Shown: positions 33,393 to 43,479 of the stretch, in pieces
Position numbering within the stretch: position 1 is the stretch's first letter
Layout of the letters: each line of letters opens with the position of its first letter
Program-made: the position numbers and the translations under genes
From: Tolypothrix sp. FACHB-123
Lineage (GTDB): Bacteria > Cyanobacteriota > Cyanobacteriia > Cyanobacteriales > Nostocaceae
DNA: 64,000 bases
Assembly (NCBI RefSeq): GCF_014697075.1
Contig: NZ_JACJRE010000017.1
Coordinates: forward strand, 62,001-126,000
Direction: 5' to 3'
Notes under the pieces: model-generated
The model's input: only the letters and a program-made list of their open reading frames with translations
What the model was told of the DNA's origin: nothing
The model's database searches: none

Positions 33393-35157
33393 GTTGAGAG
33401 ATGGGTATAAGCGGGAAATTTCTGTTTCTACCCCTCTCCTATCTCGATTTCTCCCCTTTCCCCCTAAATCTCTTACCTTGCAGCAAATAGATATTCCTAG
33501 ACAATTTGATGTCTTAGTAGTTGGTGCAGGTGCCGCAGGACTGTATACGGCACTGTGTCTACCAGATTCATTGCGAGTCGGTATAATTACCAAAGAAACA
33601 GTGGCTTTGTCTGCCAGCGATTGGGCACAAGGTGGTATTGCTGCGGCGATCGCCCCAGAAGATTCTCCGACTTTACATATTGAAGACACGATGCGGGCTG
33701 GCGCAGGTTTATGCGAAAAAGCCGCCGTAGAATTCCTAGCCGAACACGCCCCTAGTTGCATTCAATCTCTAGTTGAATTGGGGGTAGCTTTTGACCGTCA
33801 TGGTAATGCTTTAGCTTTAACTTTAGAAGCTGCCCATTCTCGTAACCGGGTGCTTCATGCTGCTGACACCACAGGTAGAGAAGTTATCACTACCCTAACA
33901 GCCCAAGTACTGCGACGCCCTAATATCCAAGTTATTCAGCAAGCTTTGGCTTTGAGTTTATGGATGACGCCCCAAGGCGAGCGAGTTCAAGGAATTAGCC
34001 TATTTTATCAAGGCGAAATCCACTGGATTCAAGCTAAGGCAGTGATTTTAGCAACTGGTGGTGGCGGACAGGTATTTGCTCAAACTACAAACCCGGCTGT
34101 GAGTACGGGAGATGGAGTAGCGATCGCTGCTCGTGCTGGTGCCATACTCCGCGACTTAGAATTTGTCCAATTTCACCCTACTGCTCTCACGAAAGCAGGT
34201 GCCGATCGCTTTCTTATTAGTGAAGCTGTACGCGGTGAAGGCGCACACCTGGTTGATAACGAAGGAAGGCGGTTTGTCTTTGACTACCATCCACAGGGAG
34301 AACTAGCACCGCGTGATGTAGTTAGTAGAGCTATTTTCAGCCATTTGCAGCGGACTTCCACTGATCCAGCCACAGCTTATGTTTGGTTAGATATGCGCCC
34401 CATCCCAGCAGACAAAATTCGTCATCGTTTTCCTAATATCATCAAAGTCTGTCAACATTGGGGGATTGATGCCTTCACAGAACCCATACCTGTAGCTCCG
34501 GCAGCCCATTACTGGATGGGGGGAATTGTCACAGATTTGATGAATCGCACTAATATTCCTGGTTTATACGCTGTGGGAGAAACCGCCAGTACAGGAGTAC
34601 ATGGAGCTAATCGCTTAGCGAGTAATTCGCTATTAGAATGTATTGTCTTTGGCGCACAGATGGCTAATCTCGATTTGTCTGGAGAGCAATTACCAGCAGA
34701 GATAGCAGAGTTGCCAATGCGCGAATTTCAGACAGAAACTGACGATTGGCAAAGACAGCAAGTACATATAGAACTACTTAGACAGAAGTTACCGCGTTTA
34801 GTTTGGCAAAGTGCAGGCATTTCGCGATCGCAATCAGGCTTAGAAGCTGCCATTACCACTGTAGAATCTTGGCAACGAGATTTTGCTGCCTTACCCTTGA
34901 GTCAATTCCTAATATCTTTAAATTCATTAGAACCAGCCCGTTTAAAACTACCAGACGTAGAACGGCAATTACGACTGTGGGCTGAGACTCGTAATTTGCT
35001 AGATGTAGCTGACTTAATTCTCAAAAGCGCTGTTTTTAGAACCGAAAGCCGGGGCGGACACTACCGCTCAGATTATCCGGACACAGACTTGGATTGGCAA
35101 GCTCATACCCTTATACAAAAAAACCATTGGTGGAAATCCCCAAATTTAAAATATTAA
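33391..35157 (+). CDS. nadB: L-aspartate oxidase NadB
   Basis: FAD enzyme that oxidises L-aspartate to iminoaspartate in the first step of NAD synthesis. Key features are the FAD motif VLVVGAGAAGLYTALC, ASDWAQGGIAAA, the HSRNRVLHAADTTGREV stretch, EFVQFHPTAL, SEAVRGEGAHL and the Arg/His active-site region near APAAHYWMGGIVTD, plus the C-terminal helical domain. The true start is uncertain. The longest frame begins with TTG inside the psbU terminator T-run, and its first 28 residues (proline-rich) look non-coding. TTG 33478 (LQQIDIPRQFDV) is a plausible alternative, with no good ribosome binding site at either. Confidence 0.93.
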   Translation: MLRDGYKREISVSTPLLSRFLPFPPKSLTLQQIDIPRQFDVLVVGAGAAGLYTALCLPDSLRVGIITKETVALSASDWAQGGIAAAIAPEDSPTLHIEDTMRAGAGLCEKAAVEFLAEHAPSCIQSLVELGVAFDRHGNALALTLEAAHSRNRVLHAADTTGREVITTLTAQVLRRPNIQVIQQALALSLWMTPQGERVQGISLFYQGEIHWIQAKAVILATGGGGQVFAQTTNPAVSTGDGVAIAARAGAILRDLEFVQFHPTALTKAGADRFLISEAVRGEGAHLVDNEGRRFVFDYHPQGELAPRDVVSRAIFSHLQRTSTDPATAYVWLDMRPIPADKIRHRFPNIIKVCQHWGIDAFTEPIPVAPAAHYWMGGIVTDLMNRTNIPGLYAVGETASTGVHGANRLASNSLLECIVFGAQMANLDLSGEQLPAEIAELPMREFQTETDDWQRQQVHIELLRQKLPRLVWQSAGISRSQSGLEAAITTVESWQRDFAALPLSQFLISLNSLEPARLKLPDVERQLRLWAETRNLLDVADLILKSAVFRTESRGGHYRSDYPDTDLDWQAHTLIQKNHWWKSPNLKY

Positions 35158-35287
35158 GAATTTTCCAGCCATCGTTCACCAATTCTTTTAACTTGCTCTG
35201 TTGCTGCTTCTTTTTAGGGTTACAGCAGCTTTTAGTCATCATTTATCCAGACTTATGCCTTGTAACATTTTCTGGAATTTAGCTGAT

Positions 35288-35554
35288 TTAGCGAGTACCA
35301 CTACCATGTTGGCTGTCAGGCCCGCCATAATTCGGTGGTATGTAAGGCGGTTGTAACTCCTGAGCATTAGCTTCAGGTATGGTAAAGCTTTCACTAATAT
35401 TGCTAAAGCTATTGACACTAACATCAGTTAATGACGTTGTTGTAGTGCCAGTTTTAGGAATTAGCAAGTAAACACCGATCAAGACGATTGCCATACTTGT
35501 AATTCTTAAATTATTAGTAATAGACCTAGGTAAATTTGCTGTTTCAGTTTTCAT
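35288..35554 (-). CDS. small secreted/anchored protein with GGPDSQHGSGTR tail
   Basis: An 88-residue protein. One hydrophobic segment (about residues 17-33) could be a signal or membrane anchor; a Thr/Ser-rich stretch follows, then a tail PPYIPPNYGGPDSQHGSGTR. Proline/glycine tails ending in GSGTR recur in many small cyanobacterial proteins, which supports this as a real gene. Function unknown. It is convergent with nadB. Confidence 0.65.
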   Translation of the reverse strand: MKTETANLPRSITNNLRITSMAIVLIGVYLLIPKTGTTTTSLTDVSVNSFSNISESFTIPEANAQELQPPYIPPNYGGPDSQHGSGTR

Positions 35555-36322
35555 GGACTTTCTCTATGCTCTTAACAGTAGATATACTTATTGTCTCAGA
35601 AAAATATTAAATTTTAGTTAATTTTTTATTTTATGTAATCAATTTTACTGATAAAGAAATTTAATATCAGTGAACTAGTGTATATTTGGAAGATTTTGAA
35701 AATATTTTGATTAGATGCCCTTGAAATATAGAAATACAATTTTGGTTGTGTTTATAACATCGGTCAAAAGTTAGAGATTTTTAGGCAATGCCTAAACATA
35801 ACCATCCATCAAATTTACTATACTTAATACAATCTTAATACTTTCACTGGAAATACTTATGTTATATGGATTACAAATGGAGAAAAATCATCTCCAGCAA
35901 TTAGTGACTACTTGACATTCAGAAATTTTTAAGAGCCAAGATAGCTTAACCTCACCGACAAGCTAGCCCTTTGAAACTTTTATATCCATTCTTTATCAAA
36001 GAAAAAAGCTTGTAAAAATGTTACTAACAACTATAAAATTTATCAGTATTTATACTAATGAATTTGTAGTAAATAAGTTTCTCAGATCTCTTTGAGTATT
36101 TACCTGGTGGGTAATATCAAATTGTGCCCATGCATAAAATTATTAAAAAATAATTCATTAAGTCTAAAGAATAGTTTAAATTTTTAATGCTCAAGTCACC
36201 TCTGTTAATGCCCTAACTAACTAATAGAAATTAGTACAACCTATTCACCCTACTTTCCGGTTAAAGTTGGGAATTCTTCTTGCAAAAAAGAATAATTCTC
36301 TACTATCTTTCTCATAAATTAA
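35555..36322. other. AT-rich intergenic region
   Basis: About 770 bases, strongly AT-rich, between two minus-strand genes. No open frame with family resemblance, tandem repeat or strong hairpin was seen. The start-proximal end should carry the promoter of the small protein gene. Confidence 0.5.
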
Positions 36323-38530
36323 TCAAGCAAACTCATAGCGGTTTTTACCAAGATTTTTAGCTCGGTACATAGCAGTATCTGCTTGTTTAATTAAGTTTTC
36401 ACTATCGTTGCTGTTAAAGGGATAAATACTGATGCCAATACTAGCTGAAACGTTTGTAGTGTATTCATCCAAAACAATTGGTTCTGTAATCGTCCCCAGG
36501 ATTTTTTCTGCGACTTTAGCAGCTACTTGCACGTTGGGAATAGCTCTCACAATCACAGTAAATTCATCACCACCTAAACGAGAGACAGTATCGCTACCGC
36601 GCAAGCAGTTACTGAGTCTTTGTCCAACTGTAACTAATAAGCGATCGCCAATTTCGTGCCCTAATGTATCGTTAACTTGTTTAAAGCCATCAAGATCGAT
36701 AAATAATAGTCCTAATAATAAATTATTATTGGCTGCCCAATCTAAAGATTCATGAAGTTGTTCCATGAAAAATTTACGATTGGATAAACCAGTTAACGGA
36801 TCGTGATATGCCAGATAACGCAGATGGTCTTCTTTGCGTTTTAATTCACTGTTAGATCGATATAACTCGTCAGCAGTACGTTTGAGTTGTTCCTCTCGCT
36901 GTTTGCGCTTAGTAATATCACGAATTACCCCAACTAAAAAGTAATTTCCCGCAGCATCTTTATGAAACGATCGCTTAGTAGCAATCAGATGGGTTTTGCC
37001 ATAAGCATCGGTAAACTCTTCTTCACTTTCTTGGGGCTGATGGCTTTGAAAAACCATCTCATCTTGTTGACGAAATACATCAGCTTCATGTTTAGGGAAA
37101 AAGTCATAGTCTGACTTTTCATTTAACAACTGATTAGGATAACCAATAAATCGGCAATAGGCTTCATTTAAAACAATCCACTGATGTTGTTCATTTTTGA
37201 CAAAAACCGGGTCAGGAATTGTATTAATTACTTGTTGCAAAAACTCTTTGGAACGTTTTAACTCTTCTTGGGTGTAAACAAGATAACGGGTAATCCAAAT
37301 AACCGAAGTCCCAAAGGTTAGCAGTGAAGGTAAAATCGGTATCCACCAACCAAACAAAAAAGCTAGGTAGACGGACAGCATTAACAATAAGCAACAAATT
37401 ACAATACTAATTAAGCTTCTGCTTGGGTGTCGGATGCGCCATGCAGTCACAGCGCCTAAATAAGACCAAGCAAAAATCCACAAGTATTCCCATAGCTTCG
37501 GCCAGACTTGCAGTAAAGGTCTTCCATCCAGGGCGGCGCTAATTAACTCATTGATAAAATGGGCTTGCAGTTCAATTCCAGCGATCGGTTTGGCTGCACC
37601 CATGAAATCGCTTGATTGCGGTACAAATACAAAATCTTGGAGACTGGGAGCAGTAGAACCAATAACTACAATGCGATCGCTAAACCATTCTTTGGGTATT
37701 TTATCTGTTAGCACATCCCGCATCGATACTTGGCGGTAACTACAAGAGTCTGCTGAGGGATTAGGACATCTGAGTTTGGGAAAGTTAGACAAAATTTGGT
37801 AGCCTTTAGCATCAGCTCTGACATACCCACCATCATTAGCCTGAAATCTCGTAAATACTGCCTTACCTAACTGTAAATACTCAGAGTTATTAGCTGCGCT
37901 TTGAGGATTAATTCCGTATGATTTTAAATACAATAAAGCCAGCTTCAAGGCAAAACTTTCGTGTGCCTGATTATTAATATGCCAATACAACAAACTGCGG
38001 CGAATTTTGCCATCAATGTCATAAATAACATTATTAAAACCGACTTGATCGAGTTGATTTAGTACTGCTGGAGGTAGAACACTGGCATTTTTTTTATTCG
38101 CTAGTTGTTCAATGCCTATTAAGTTTGGCATCGATTTATAAGCTTTCACCAGATTTTCATAACCAGGTTCCACTGGTAAATCTCGGTATATATCTAAACC
38201 AATAGCACGGGGGTGAAAAGCTTTTAATTTTTGTAACAGTTGCGCGATCGCATTGTCTGGAATTGGCCAAGTGCCAACATGGCGTAATGAAGCTTCATCA
38301 ATCGCAACAATGGTAATTCGCTCTTCTGGCGGATCGTATGGACGTAAGCGGAATAATTGGTCTAAAGCTGCCAATTCTAAAGATTGGAATAATCCAATCG
38401 AACGTAAAAGCAAGATGCAGACTGCAACGCAGGAGGCGGTAATTAATTCCCTATGTCCTCGACCAAGCGGTTTTTTCAGTCCAGATAGGAACTTTACAAG
38501 ACGCTTGTCTAGCTGCTTACTCATTCCCAT
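36323..38530 (-). CDS. CHASE2-PAS-GGDEF diguanylate cyclase
   Basis: Membrane sensor that should make cyclic di-GMP. After an N-terminal helix, a periplasmic CHASE2 domain (about residues 50-340, with ITIVAIDEASLRHVGTWPIPD) is followed by three membrane helices (about 350-420). Then come a PAS domain (about 435-545, NTIPDPVFVKNEQHQWIVLN), a short coiled coil and a GGDEF domain (about 575-735). The active-site GGDEF (653-657) is intact, and RGSD five residues upstream is an inhibitory I-site, implying product feedback. No EAL domain is present. It stands alone, flanked by long gaps. Confidence 0.93.
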   Translation of the reverse strand: MGMSKQLDKRLVKFLSGLKKPLGRGHRELITASCVAVCILLLRSIGLFQSLELAALDQLFRLRPYDPPEERITIVAIDEASLRHVGTWPIPDNAIAQLLQKLKAFHPRAIGLDIYRDLPVEPGYENLVKAYKSMPNLIGIEQLANKKNASVLPPAVLNQLDQVGFNNVIYDIDGKIRRSLLYWHINNQAHESFALKLALLYLKSYGINPQSAANNSEYLQLGKAVFTRFQANDGGYVRADAKGYQILSNFPKLRCPNPSADSCSYRQVSMRDVLTDKIPKEWFSDRIVVIGSTAPSLQDFVFVPQSSDFMGAAKPIAGIELQAHFINELISAALDGRPLLQVWPKLWEYLWIFAWSYLGAVTAWRIRHPSRSLISIVICCLLLMLSVYLAFLFGWWIPILPSLLTFGTSVIWITRYLVYTQEELKRSKEFLQQVINTIPDPVFVKNEQHQWIVLNEAYCRFIGYPNQLLNEKSDYDFFPKHEADVFRQQDEMVFQSHQPQESEEEFTDAYGKTHLIATKRSFHKDAAGNYFLVGVIRDITKRKQREEQLKRTADELYRSNSELKRKEDHLRYLAYHDPLTGLSNRKFFMEQLHESLDWAANNNLLLGLLFIDLDGFKQVNDTLGHEIGDRLLVTVGQRLSNCLRGSDTVSRLGGDEFTVIVRAIPNVQVAAKVAEKILGTITEPIVLDEYTTNVSASIGISIYPFNSNDSENLIKQADTAMYRAKNLGKNRYEFA

Positions 38531-39164
38531 TACCTAATAGGGAGAAAGATTTGTTATTTGCGATCTCTATCAACTATGTGGCGAATATAGCTGCAAGGTG
38601 AGCTACATTAACTTTCTCAAAATTTCTTCAAACCCTATGTGTTCCTCAAGATTAATCTTGGGTACTTATTATCTGATGAAATGGTAGTTGTCATCTTGGC
38701 TTCTCATATCACCAATTCCGTATAAAGAGTGCTTGCTAAGAACAGTAGTATATATATAGGTAATTTTAAAAGCCTAAGATTGTACTTAAATGTTGGCATT
38801 TTTGTGAAAAACAGTTTAAAAAATCACAATTAAAGTCAGAATATATAGTAGATTTACTTAAAAAATTTCCCAGTTCAATTTTCAAAGTTTTGAGATAATT
38901 TAAGTATCACACCTATAGCAGTCAGGATGAACGAAATTTGTTAACTAATAAATAATATACAAGATAATATCTGATACCTCTATCTTACTTATGTAGGAAT
39001 CATCAAATTAAAGTTGTTGGTTATAATTTATGGTTGAGTCTGTTCATGAACTTTTGACTAGGTAAAAAATAAGTCAACCGGAGCAAATTAACTTAATGCC
39101 GCCAGTTGACTATTGAAGATGAGATATGAGCCGTAGTTGCAACACAGCAACTGTTTACAACTAA
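38531..39164. other. intergenic region, nothing recognised
   Basis: About 630 AT-rich bases between the diguanylate cyclase and the VKOR-like gene, both on the minus strand. It should hold the cyclase promoter. No repeat array, RNA gene or open frame worth calling was found. Confidence 0.5.
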
Positions 39165-40148
39165 CTACCGGAAATATTTAAAGTTGCGAGAGCCTGTATA
39201 ATTAGAAACTTTGGCTAATTCATCTAAATTTTGCACTCCGCTATAGGTTTTGCCATTAATTATCCAACTGGGAAAACCTTGTATATTGGCAGCTTTACAC
39301 AAATCTGGTTGTGCTTTCAAACCATCAGGAGCGCACTCTACTTTAACAGAATCATCAAGAATTTTGTAAGCTTCTTTACCAAAAAGTAGCTTTTGTTCGT
39401 GGCAGTGCGGACACCAATACGCAACATATTCTTTAGCACCGATTTTGGCAAGATGGTTAGCTAAGGCTATTTCTGCTTCACCGGAACTAGTAGTGATTTC
39501 CCACCCAAATTGAGGATTGGGCTGTACTTTGGGAGTAAAGCTGATTTGTACTGGTTTACCCGGAGTGGAAGTAACTGGATCGCCTGAGGTATTGACACCT
39601 GAATAGATGCCTAAAGTGCCAATCAGCGTTACCATACCGACAATTAGGGCAGTGAAGAAAAGTTGTCCGATATCTTCCCAGGCTCGACCCAGAATAGTCA
39701 GTACTAACATACTGAGAGAGAAAATAGCCGAGCCTATACAATAAAGACAAATAGCTTTGATTTGCGTTGCTAGTACATACATTAAGTAGCCGCTGAAGAT
39801 GGACATAGCGATCGCACCAACTAATAGCAGCCACCAAGTCCAGTTTTCTATTTGTTTGCGGTTATTATCTCCCGGTTTCAATACTAGAGGAGCCAAAGCA
39901 AATATCAGCATACTTAAATAAGCCAATAGCCCAAACAAAGCTAATGGCTGACCTAAAACAGTCGCCCAAGGGCTGGAAAGCACATCATTACAACCTTTGG
40001 CACCAGCTTGTGCTACACAAGCTGCACTCCCACCTGTTAACTTTTCGATAGTCAAATAACCTGTTGTTAGGGCACCAAGCCCCGCGATCGCGGCAATCAA
40101 TGGTCGCGACCATTTATGAATCCAAGGAGTAGAACGGCGACGAATCAT
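39165..40148 (-). CDS. vitamin K epoxide reductase-thioredoxin fusion
   Basis: Membrane thiol oxidase that couples disulfide bond formation in exported or lumenal proteins to quinone reduction. From ATG 40148 (MIRRRSTPWIHKW) it has 327 residues. The VKOR domain of several helices carries loop cysteines C44 and C53 and the active-site CLYC (C134/C137). A thioredoxin-like domain follows (about 225-327) with CPHC (C246/C249). The fusion and cysteine pattern match the cyanobacterial VKOR whose structure is known. An upstream ATG at 40205 adds 19 residues from repeat-like DNA and is not preferred. Confidence 0.93.
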   Translation of the reverse strand: MIRRRSTPWIHKWSRPLIAAIAGLGALTTGYLTIEKLTGGSAACVAQAGAKGCNDVLSSPWATVLGQPLALFGLLAYLSMLIFALAPLVLKPGDNNRKQIENWTWWLLLVGAIAMSIFSGYLMYVLATQIKAICLYCIGSAIFSLSMLVLTILGRAWEDIGQLFFTALIVGMVTLIGTLGIYSGVNTSGDPVTSTPGKPVQISFTPKVQPNPQFGWEITTSSGEAEIALANHLAKIGAKEYVAYWCPHCHEQKLLFGKEAYKILDDSVKVECAPDGLKAQPDLCKAANIQGFPSWIINGKTYSGVQNLDELAKVSNYTGSRNFKYFR

Positions 40149-40300
40149 AAGTTTTTTTGGGTATTGGGCATGGAGTATGGGGCTAGGGGCATTGGTATTG
40201 GGCATAAGGCATAGGGCATTGGTATTGATTGTTTTGCCCGCTCCTCCTTCCCAGTCCCTAGCCTAAGCGCCCCTAGTCTCTAGCCCCTAGCCCTAGCCCA
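40149..40300. repeat. degenerate GGGCATTGGTATT and CCCCTAGC repeats
   Basis: Imperfect units related to GGGCATT and TAGCCCC fill the gap between btpA and the VKOR-like gene. They are eroded members of the 7-mer repeat families found elsewhere in the window. Confidence 0.65.
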
Positions 40301-40303
40301 GTC

Positions 40304-41152
40304 CTAAGAACGTATAGTTACAGAGGAAATTGATTTAGTTTCACCTTTAGAGTTCCAACTCCGACGCGCGGCTTCGACAAATTGACTGACGCGAATGGGG
40401 TCAATAGGTTGTTCAATTTGACCGTGACGTTTGAGGGAACTGGAAACAATTACACCATCTGCTGCTTGCATTAGTGTACCTACGTTTTCCCAATTGGCTC
40501 CACTGCCAATGAATACGGGTGTGCCATTGGCTGCACCACAAGCCAGTTCCAAATCTTCTATATTCGGCGGACTACCAGTAGCCCAGCCAGACAAAATCAC
40601 CGCATCTGCCAAACCTCTTTCAATTGTGTCTTTGACAGCAACTGTGAGATTTGGGGAACTTAAAGGGCGGGCGTGCTTAACCAACACGTCGGCTAAAATT
40701 TTAACATCACTGCCAAGTTCTCGCCGATAGCGGAGTATTTGATGGGCTTCTCCTTCAATTAATCCTTGGTCTGTGGCCATGACTCCAGTGAAGACGTTGA
40801 CGCGAATAAATTGCGCCCGCACACAACTGGCGATCGCAACTGCACTTTTGGCATCGTTCCGCAACACATTTAAACCGATAGGTAAGGTTACTAAATTCTG
40901 GATACGCTGCACCACTACAGTCATGGCACTTACAACCGCTGGATCTACCTGATTTTTGGTAAACGGCGCATCAAAAAAATTTTCGACAATGATACCGTCA
41001 ACCCCACCACTGGCTAGGGCGGTTGCTTCTTGTTCGGCGCGATCAATCACTGTTTTCAGGCTACCTCCCCAACGAGGCGAGGTGGGCAGTGGTAGTAGGT
41101 GAACTACGCCAATAATCGGTGTTCGAGTTTTAAATAGCTGATATAAGTCCAC
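40304..41152 (-). CDS. btpA: BtpA/SgcQ-family protein
   Basis: BtpA is a thylakoid-associated protein needed for stable photosystem I reaction centres in Synechocystis; the wider BtpA/SgcQ family has TIM-barrel members of unknown enzymatic activity. The 282-residue sequence shows the family pattern: IIGVVHLLPLPTSPRWGG, ASGGVDGIIVENFFDAPF, LPIGLNVLRNDA, ADAVILSGWATG and VFIGSGANWENV. There is no signal peptide, in line with a peripheral protein. It is the first gene upstream of the VKOR-like gene on the same strand, separated by a repeat region of about 150 bases. Confidence 0.9.
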   Translation of the reverse strand: MDLYQLFKTRTPIIGVVHLLPLPTSPRWGGSLKTVIDRAEQEATALASGGVDGIIVENFFDAPFTKNQVDPAVVSAMTVVVQRIQNLVTLPIGLNVLRNDAKSAVAIASCVRAQFIRVNVFTGVMATDQGLIEGEAHQILRYRRELGSDVKILADVLVKHARPLSSPNLTVAVKDTIERGLADAVILSGWATGSPPNIEDLELACGAANGTPVFIGSGANWENVGTLMQAADGVIVSSSLKRHGQIEQPIDPIRVSQFVEAARRSWNSKGETKSISSVTIRS

Positions 41153-41192
41153 GTCAATTATTAGGAGGGGTGAGGGATTAGAGGCGCTTAGA

Positions 41193-41240
41193 CTAGGGGC
41201 TAGGGGTGAGGGACTAGGGGCTAGGGACTAGGGGCTAGGG
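41193..41240. repeat. CTAGGGG/CTAGGGA tandem repeats
   Basis: Imperfect tandem units of 7-8 bases (GACTAGGGGCTAGGG) just upstream of btpA. The complementary form CCCCTAG occurs at 52703-52748. Confidence 0.75.
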
Positions 41241-41339
41241 AAATTCTGATTTCCTCATTTTCACTTTCCTAGCCACTTTCAGTCTCTAGTTCCTAGGATT
41301 GAGCCACAGAAATTTTGATGGTTTCACAGTCAGCACCAA

Positions 41340-41416
41340 CAGTGCTTCAAAATCCACCGACTGAAGTCCTGGCTAAGAACTAATTTATCTATCATTATTA
41401 ATGTAGTAAACCACTA
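41340..41416. repeat. diverged copy of the 45101-45227 element
   Basis: AGTGCTTCAAAAT...CTGAAGTCCTGGCTA...TATCATTATTAATG...AACCACTA parallels, block by block, the right part of the inverted-repeat element near 45150-45227. The left inverted end is not recognisable, so this copy seems truncated. Confidence 0.6.
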
Positions 41417-41480
41417 TTCCCTAGTCTCTTCCAATCCTTAGCCCCTCTCTCCCTTAGCATTAAATGGTTCTTTATGTAGT

Positions 41481-41525
41481 AGGTTTTACCGCCTCTATCC
41501 CAGGACGGAAATTGCGGTAAAACCT
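41481..41525. repeat. perfect 12-bp inverted repeat
   Basis: AGGTTTTACCGC (41481-41492) and GCGGTAAAACCT (41514-41525) are exact complements with a 21-base spacer. There is no T-run, so it is not a simple terminator. It could be a protein site, a cruciform, or part of an eroded mobile element. Confidence 0.7.
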
Positions 41526-42065
41526 TCCATAAGATATGTTAAGATAAAACCTGACTACAAAGAGGAGTTTGCAACTCACAAGACGCGAGGCAGCTTCCTA
41601 CAGTCTGAGGTTTCTCTCCTACGCCTGTTCGTAGGCAAAGCCTGAATCTGTAAGGGTAGCATTACTGCTTGTTGAGGCGTAAGCACGTTCGCAGAGCGTC
41701 CGCACCAGAGCGCGATTTCCCTGAGGGTAGCGACTTCTCACAACCAGCCCTTTGGGCGGCTTCCCGATGGGTAAATTAACAACGCATACGCTCTTGGTAA
41801 TGTAAAATACCAACAGGCGAATTGTTAAAAAACATCAACAAGTGTCAAATGTACCCCAAGACACTCTGCTTTACCCTGGGAAAACTGATTAATAAAAGCA
41901 TCATAACATGACCTGAAAATTGATTTGGGTCATAGATTTGCGGACAGCGAGGGGCAATGCTACCCTTCCACTTGAATACTGTCCACATGTTGGGTGCAAA
42001 TAAAAACAGACATAAACCCTGTTTGGATTTGATGAAAAGAAAAAAACTGAAAATTTTGGCAAAAT

Positions 42066-43385
42066 ATGGGTGACAAGCCAACTATTGCAATTTCTCACCT
42101 GGGCTGCGAGAAAAATCGAATTGATACAGAACATATGCTGGGGCTGCTGGTTAAAGCAGGCTATGGCGTAGATAGTAATGAAGAGTTAGCAGATTACGTT
42201 ATTGTCAATACTTGTAGTTTTATTGAAGCAGCAAGAGAAGAATCTGTTAAAACTTTGGTAGAGTTAGCAGAGGCGAATAAAAAAATCGTAATTGCTGGCT
42301 GTATGGCGCAGCACTTCCAAGAACAATTATTGGCAGAGTTGCCAGAAGCAGTGGCCGTAGTAGGTACAGGCGATTATCACAACATTGTAAATGTAATTGA
42401 GCGAGTAGAACAAGGAGAACGGGTTAAGCAGGTTAGTATAGAACCAACCTATATTGCCGATGAAACTACACCGCGCTACCGCACTACAACCGAAGGCGTA
42501 GCTTATCTACGGGTGGCCGAAGGATGTGATTATCGTTGTGCGTTTTGTATTATTCCCCATCTGCGGGGAAATCAGCGATCGCGTACCATTGAATCGATTG
42601 TCACTGAAGCCAAGCAGTTAGCTAGCCAAGGGGTACAAGAAATTATTCTAATTTCCCAAATCACTACTAATTATGGTTTGGATATTTACGGTAAGCCAAA
42701 GTTAGCCGAATTACTCCGCGCTTTGGGAGAAGTAGATGTACCCTGGATAAGGATGCACTACGCTTATCCCACCGGATTGACACCAGATGTCATCGCTGCG
42801 ATTCAGGAAGTACCAAATGTTCTTCCCTACTTAGATTTGCCTTTACAGCATTCTCATCCGGAAATTCTCCGCGCCATGAACCGTCCCTGGCAAGGGCGGG
42901 TAAATGATGGAATTATGGAGCGCATTAAGGAAGCGCTACCATCAGCAGTGCTGAGAACAACATTTATTGTTGGGTTTCCTGGAGAAACCGATGAGCATTT
43001 TGAACATCTACTACAGTTTGTTCAGCGGCACGAATTCGATCATGTAGGCGTGTTCACCTTTTCCCCAGAAGAGGAAACCCCAGCCTACAAGTTACCAAAT
43101 CAGTTGCCTCAAGTCGTCATGGATGAGCGCCGTAGCCGCCTCATGGAACTGCAACAACCAATTACTTGGCGAAAGAATCAACAGGAAGTAGGCAAAATTG
43201 TCGATGTCCTGATTGAGCAAGAAAATCCTGAAACTGGAGAATTAATTGGTCGTTCTGCAAGATTTGCCCCAGAAATTGACGGGCAGGTTTATGTGGTTGG
43301 TAAGGCGCACTTAGGAACAATCGTGCCAGTAGACATCCAAAGTGCTGATACATATGACCTTTACGGTCAAATTGTCAATAACTAA
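42066..43385 (+). CDS. rimO: ribosomal protein S12 methylthiotransferase RimO
   Basis: Radical-SAM enzyme that methylthiolates an aspartate of ribosomal protein S12. The 439 residues include an N-terminal UPF0004 domain with three cluster cysteines (C14, C50, C79), the radical-SAM CxxxCxxC (C154, C158, C161 in [11 protein letters not shown]), and a C-terminal TRAM domain (from about 370). RimO rather than MiaB is chosen from the [12 protein letters not shown] start. The ATG at 42066 gives the usual length. It appears to be followed by an unrelated helicase gene after 58 bases. Confidence 0.95.
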   Translation: MGDKPTIAISHLGCEKNRIDTEHMLGLLVKAGYGVDSNEELADYVIVNTCSFIEAAREESVKTLVELAEANKKIVIAGCMAQHFQEQLLAELPEAVAVVGTGDYHNIVNVIERVEQGERVKQVSIEPTYIADETTPRYRTTTEGVAYLRVAEGCDYRCAFCIIPHLRGNQRSRTIESIVTEAKQLASQGVQEIILISQITTNYGLDIYGKPKLAELLRALGEVDVPWIRMHYAYPTGLTPDVIAAIQEVPNVLPYLDLPLQHSHPEILRAMNRPWQGRVNDGIMERIKEALPSAVLRTTFIVGFPGETDEHFEHLLQFVQRHEFDHVGVFTFSPEEETPAYKLPNQLPQVVMDERRSRLMELQQPITWRKNQQEVGKIVDVLIEQENPETGELIGRSARFAPEIDGQVYVVGKAHLGTIVPVDIQSADTYDLYGQIVNN

Positions 43386-43479
43386 TTTGTCAAAAGTCCA
43401 TTGTCTAATCGCCAATGACCAATGACGCAGGACTGATGACTCAATGCAAAAAATCCAAAATAAAATTTTAGGAGATTTA

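Larger units (their letters stand above)
41153..42065. other. long intergenic region upstream of rimO
   Basis: About 910 bases between divergent btpA and rimO. It contains degenerate CTAGGGG repeats (41193-41240), a diverged copy of the element at 45101-45227 (about 41340-41416), a perfect 12-bp inverted repeat (41481-41525) and GC-rich palindromic sequence (41620-41770). Short open frames on the minus strand overlap these repeats and are not called. Confidence 0.6.

Noticed and set aside
41500-41760. tRNA or other small RNA gene upstream of rimO
   Set aside because: Some local hairpins, but no cloverleaf, anticodon loop or T-loop pattern could be laid out.
41619-41813. 64-codon minus-strand open frame upstream of rimO
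   Set aside because: It overlaps GC-rich palindromic repeat sequence and has no family resemblance; probably not a gene.
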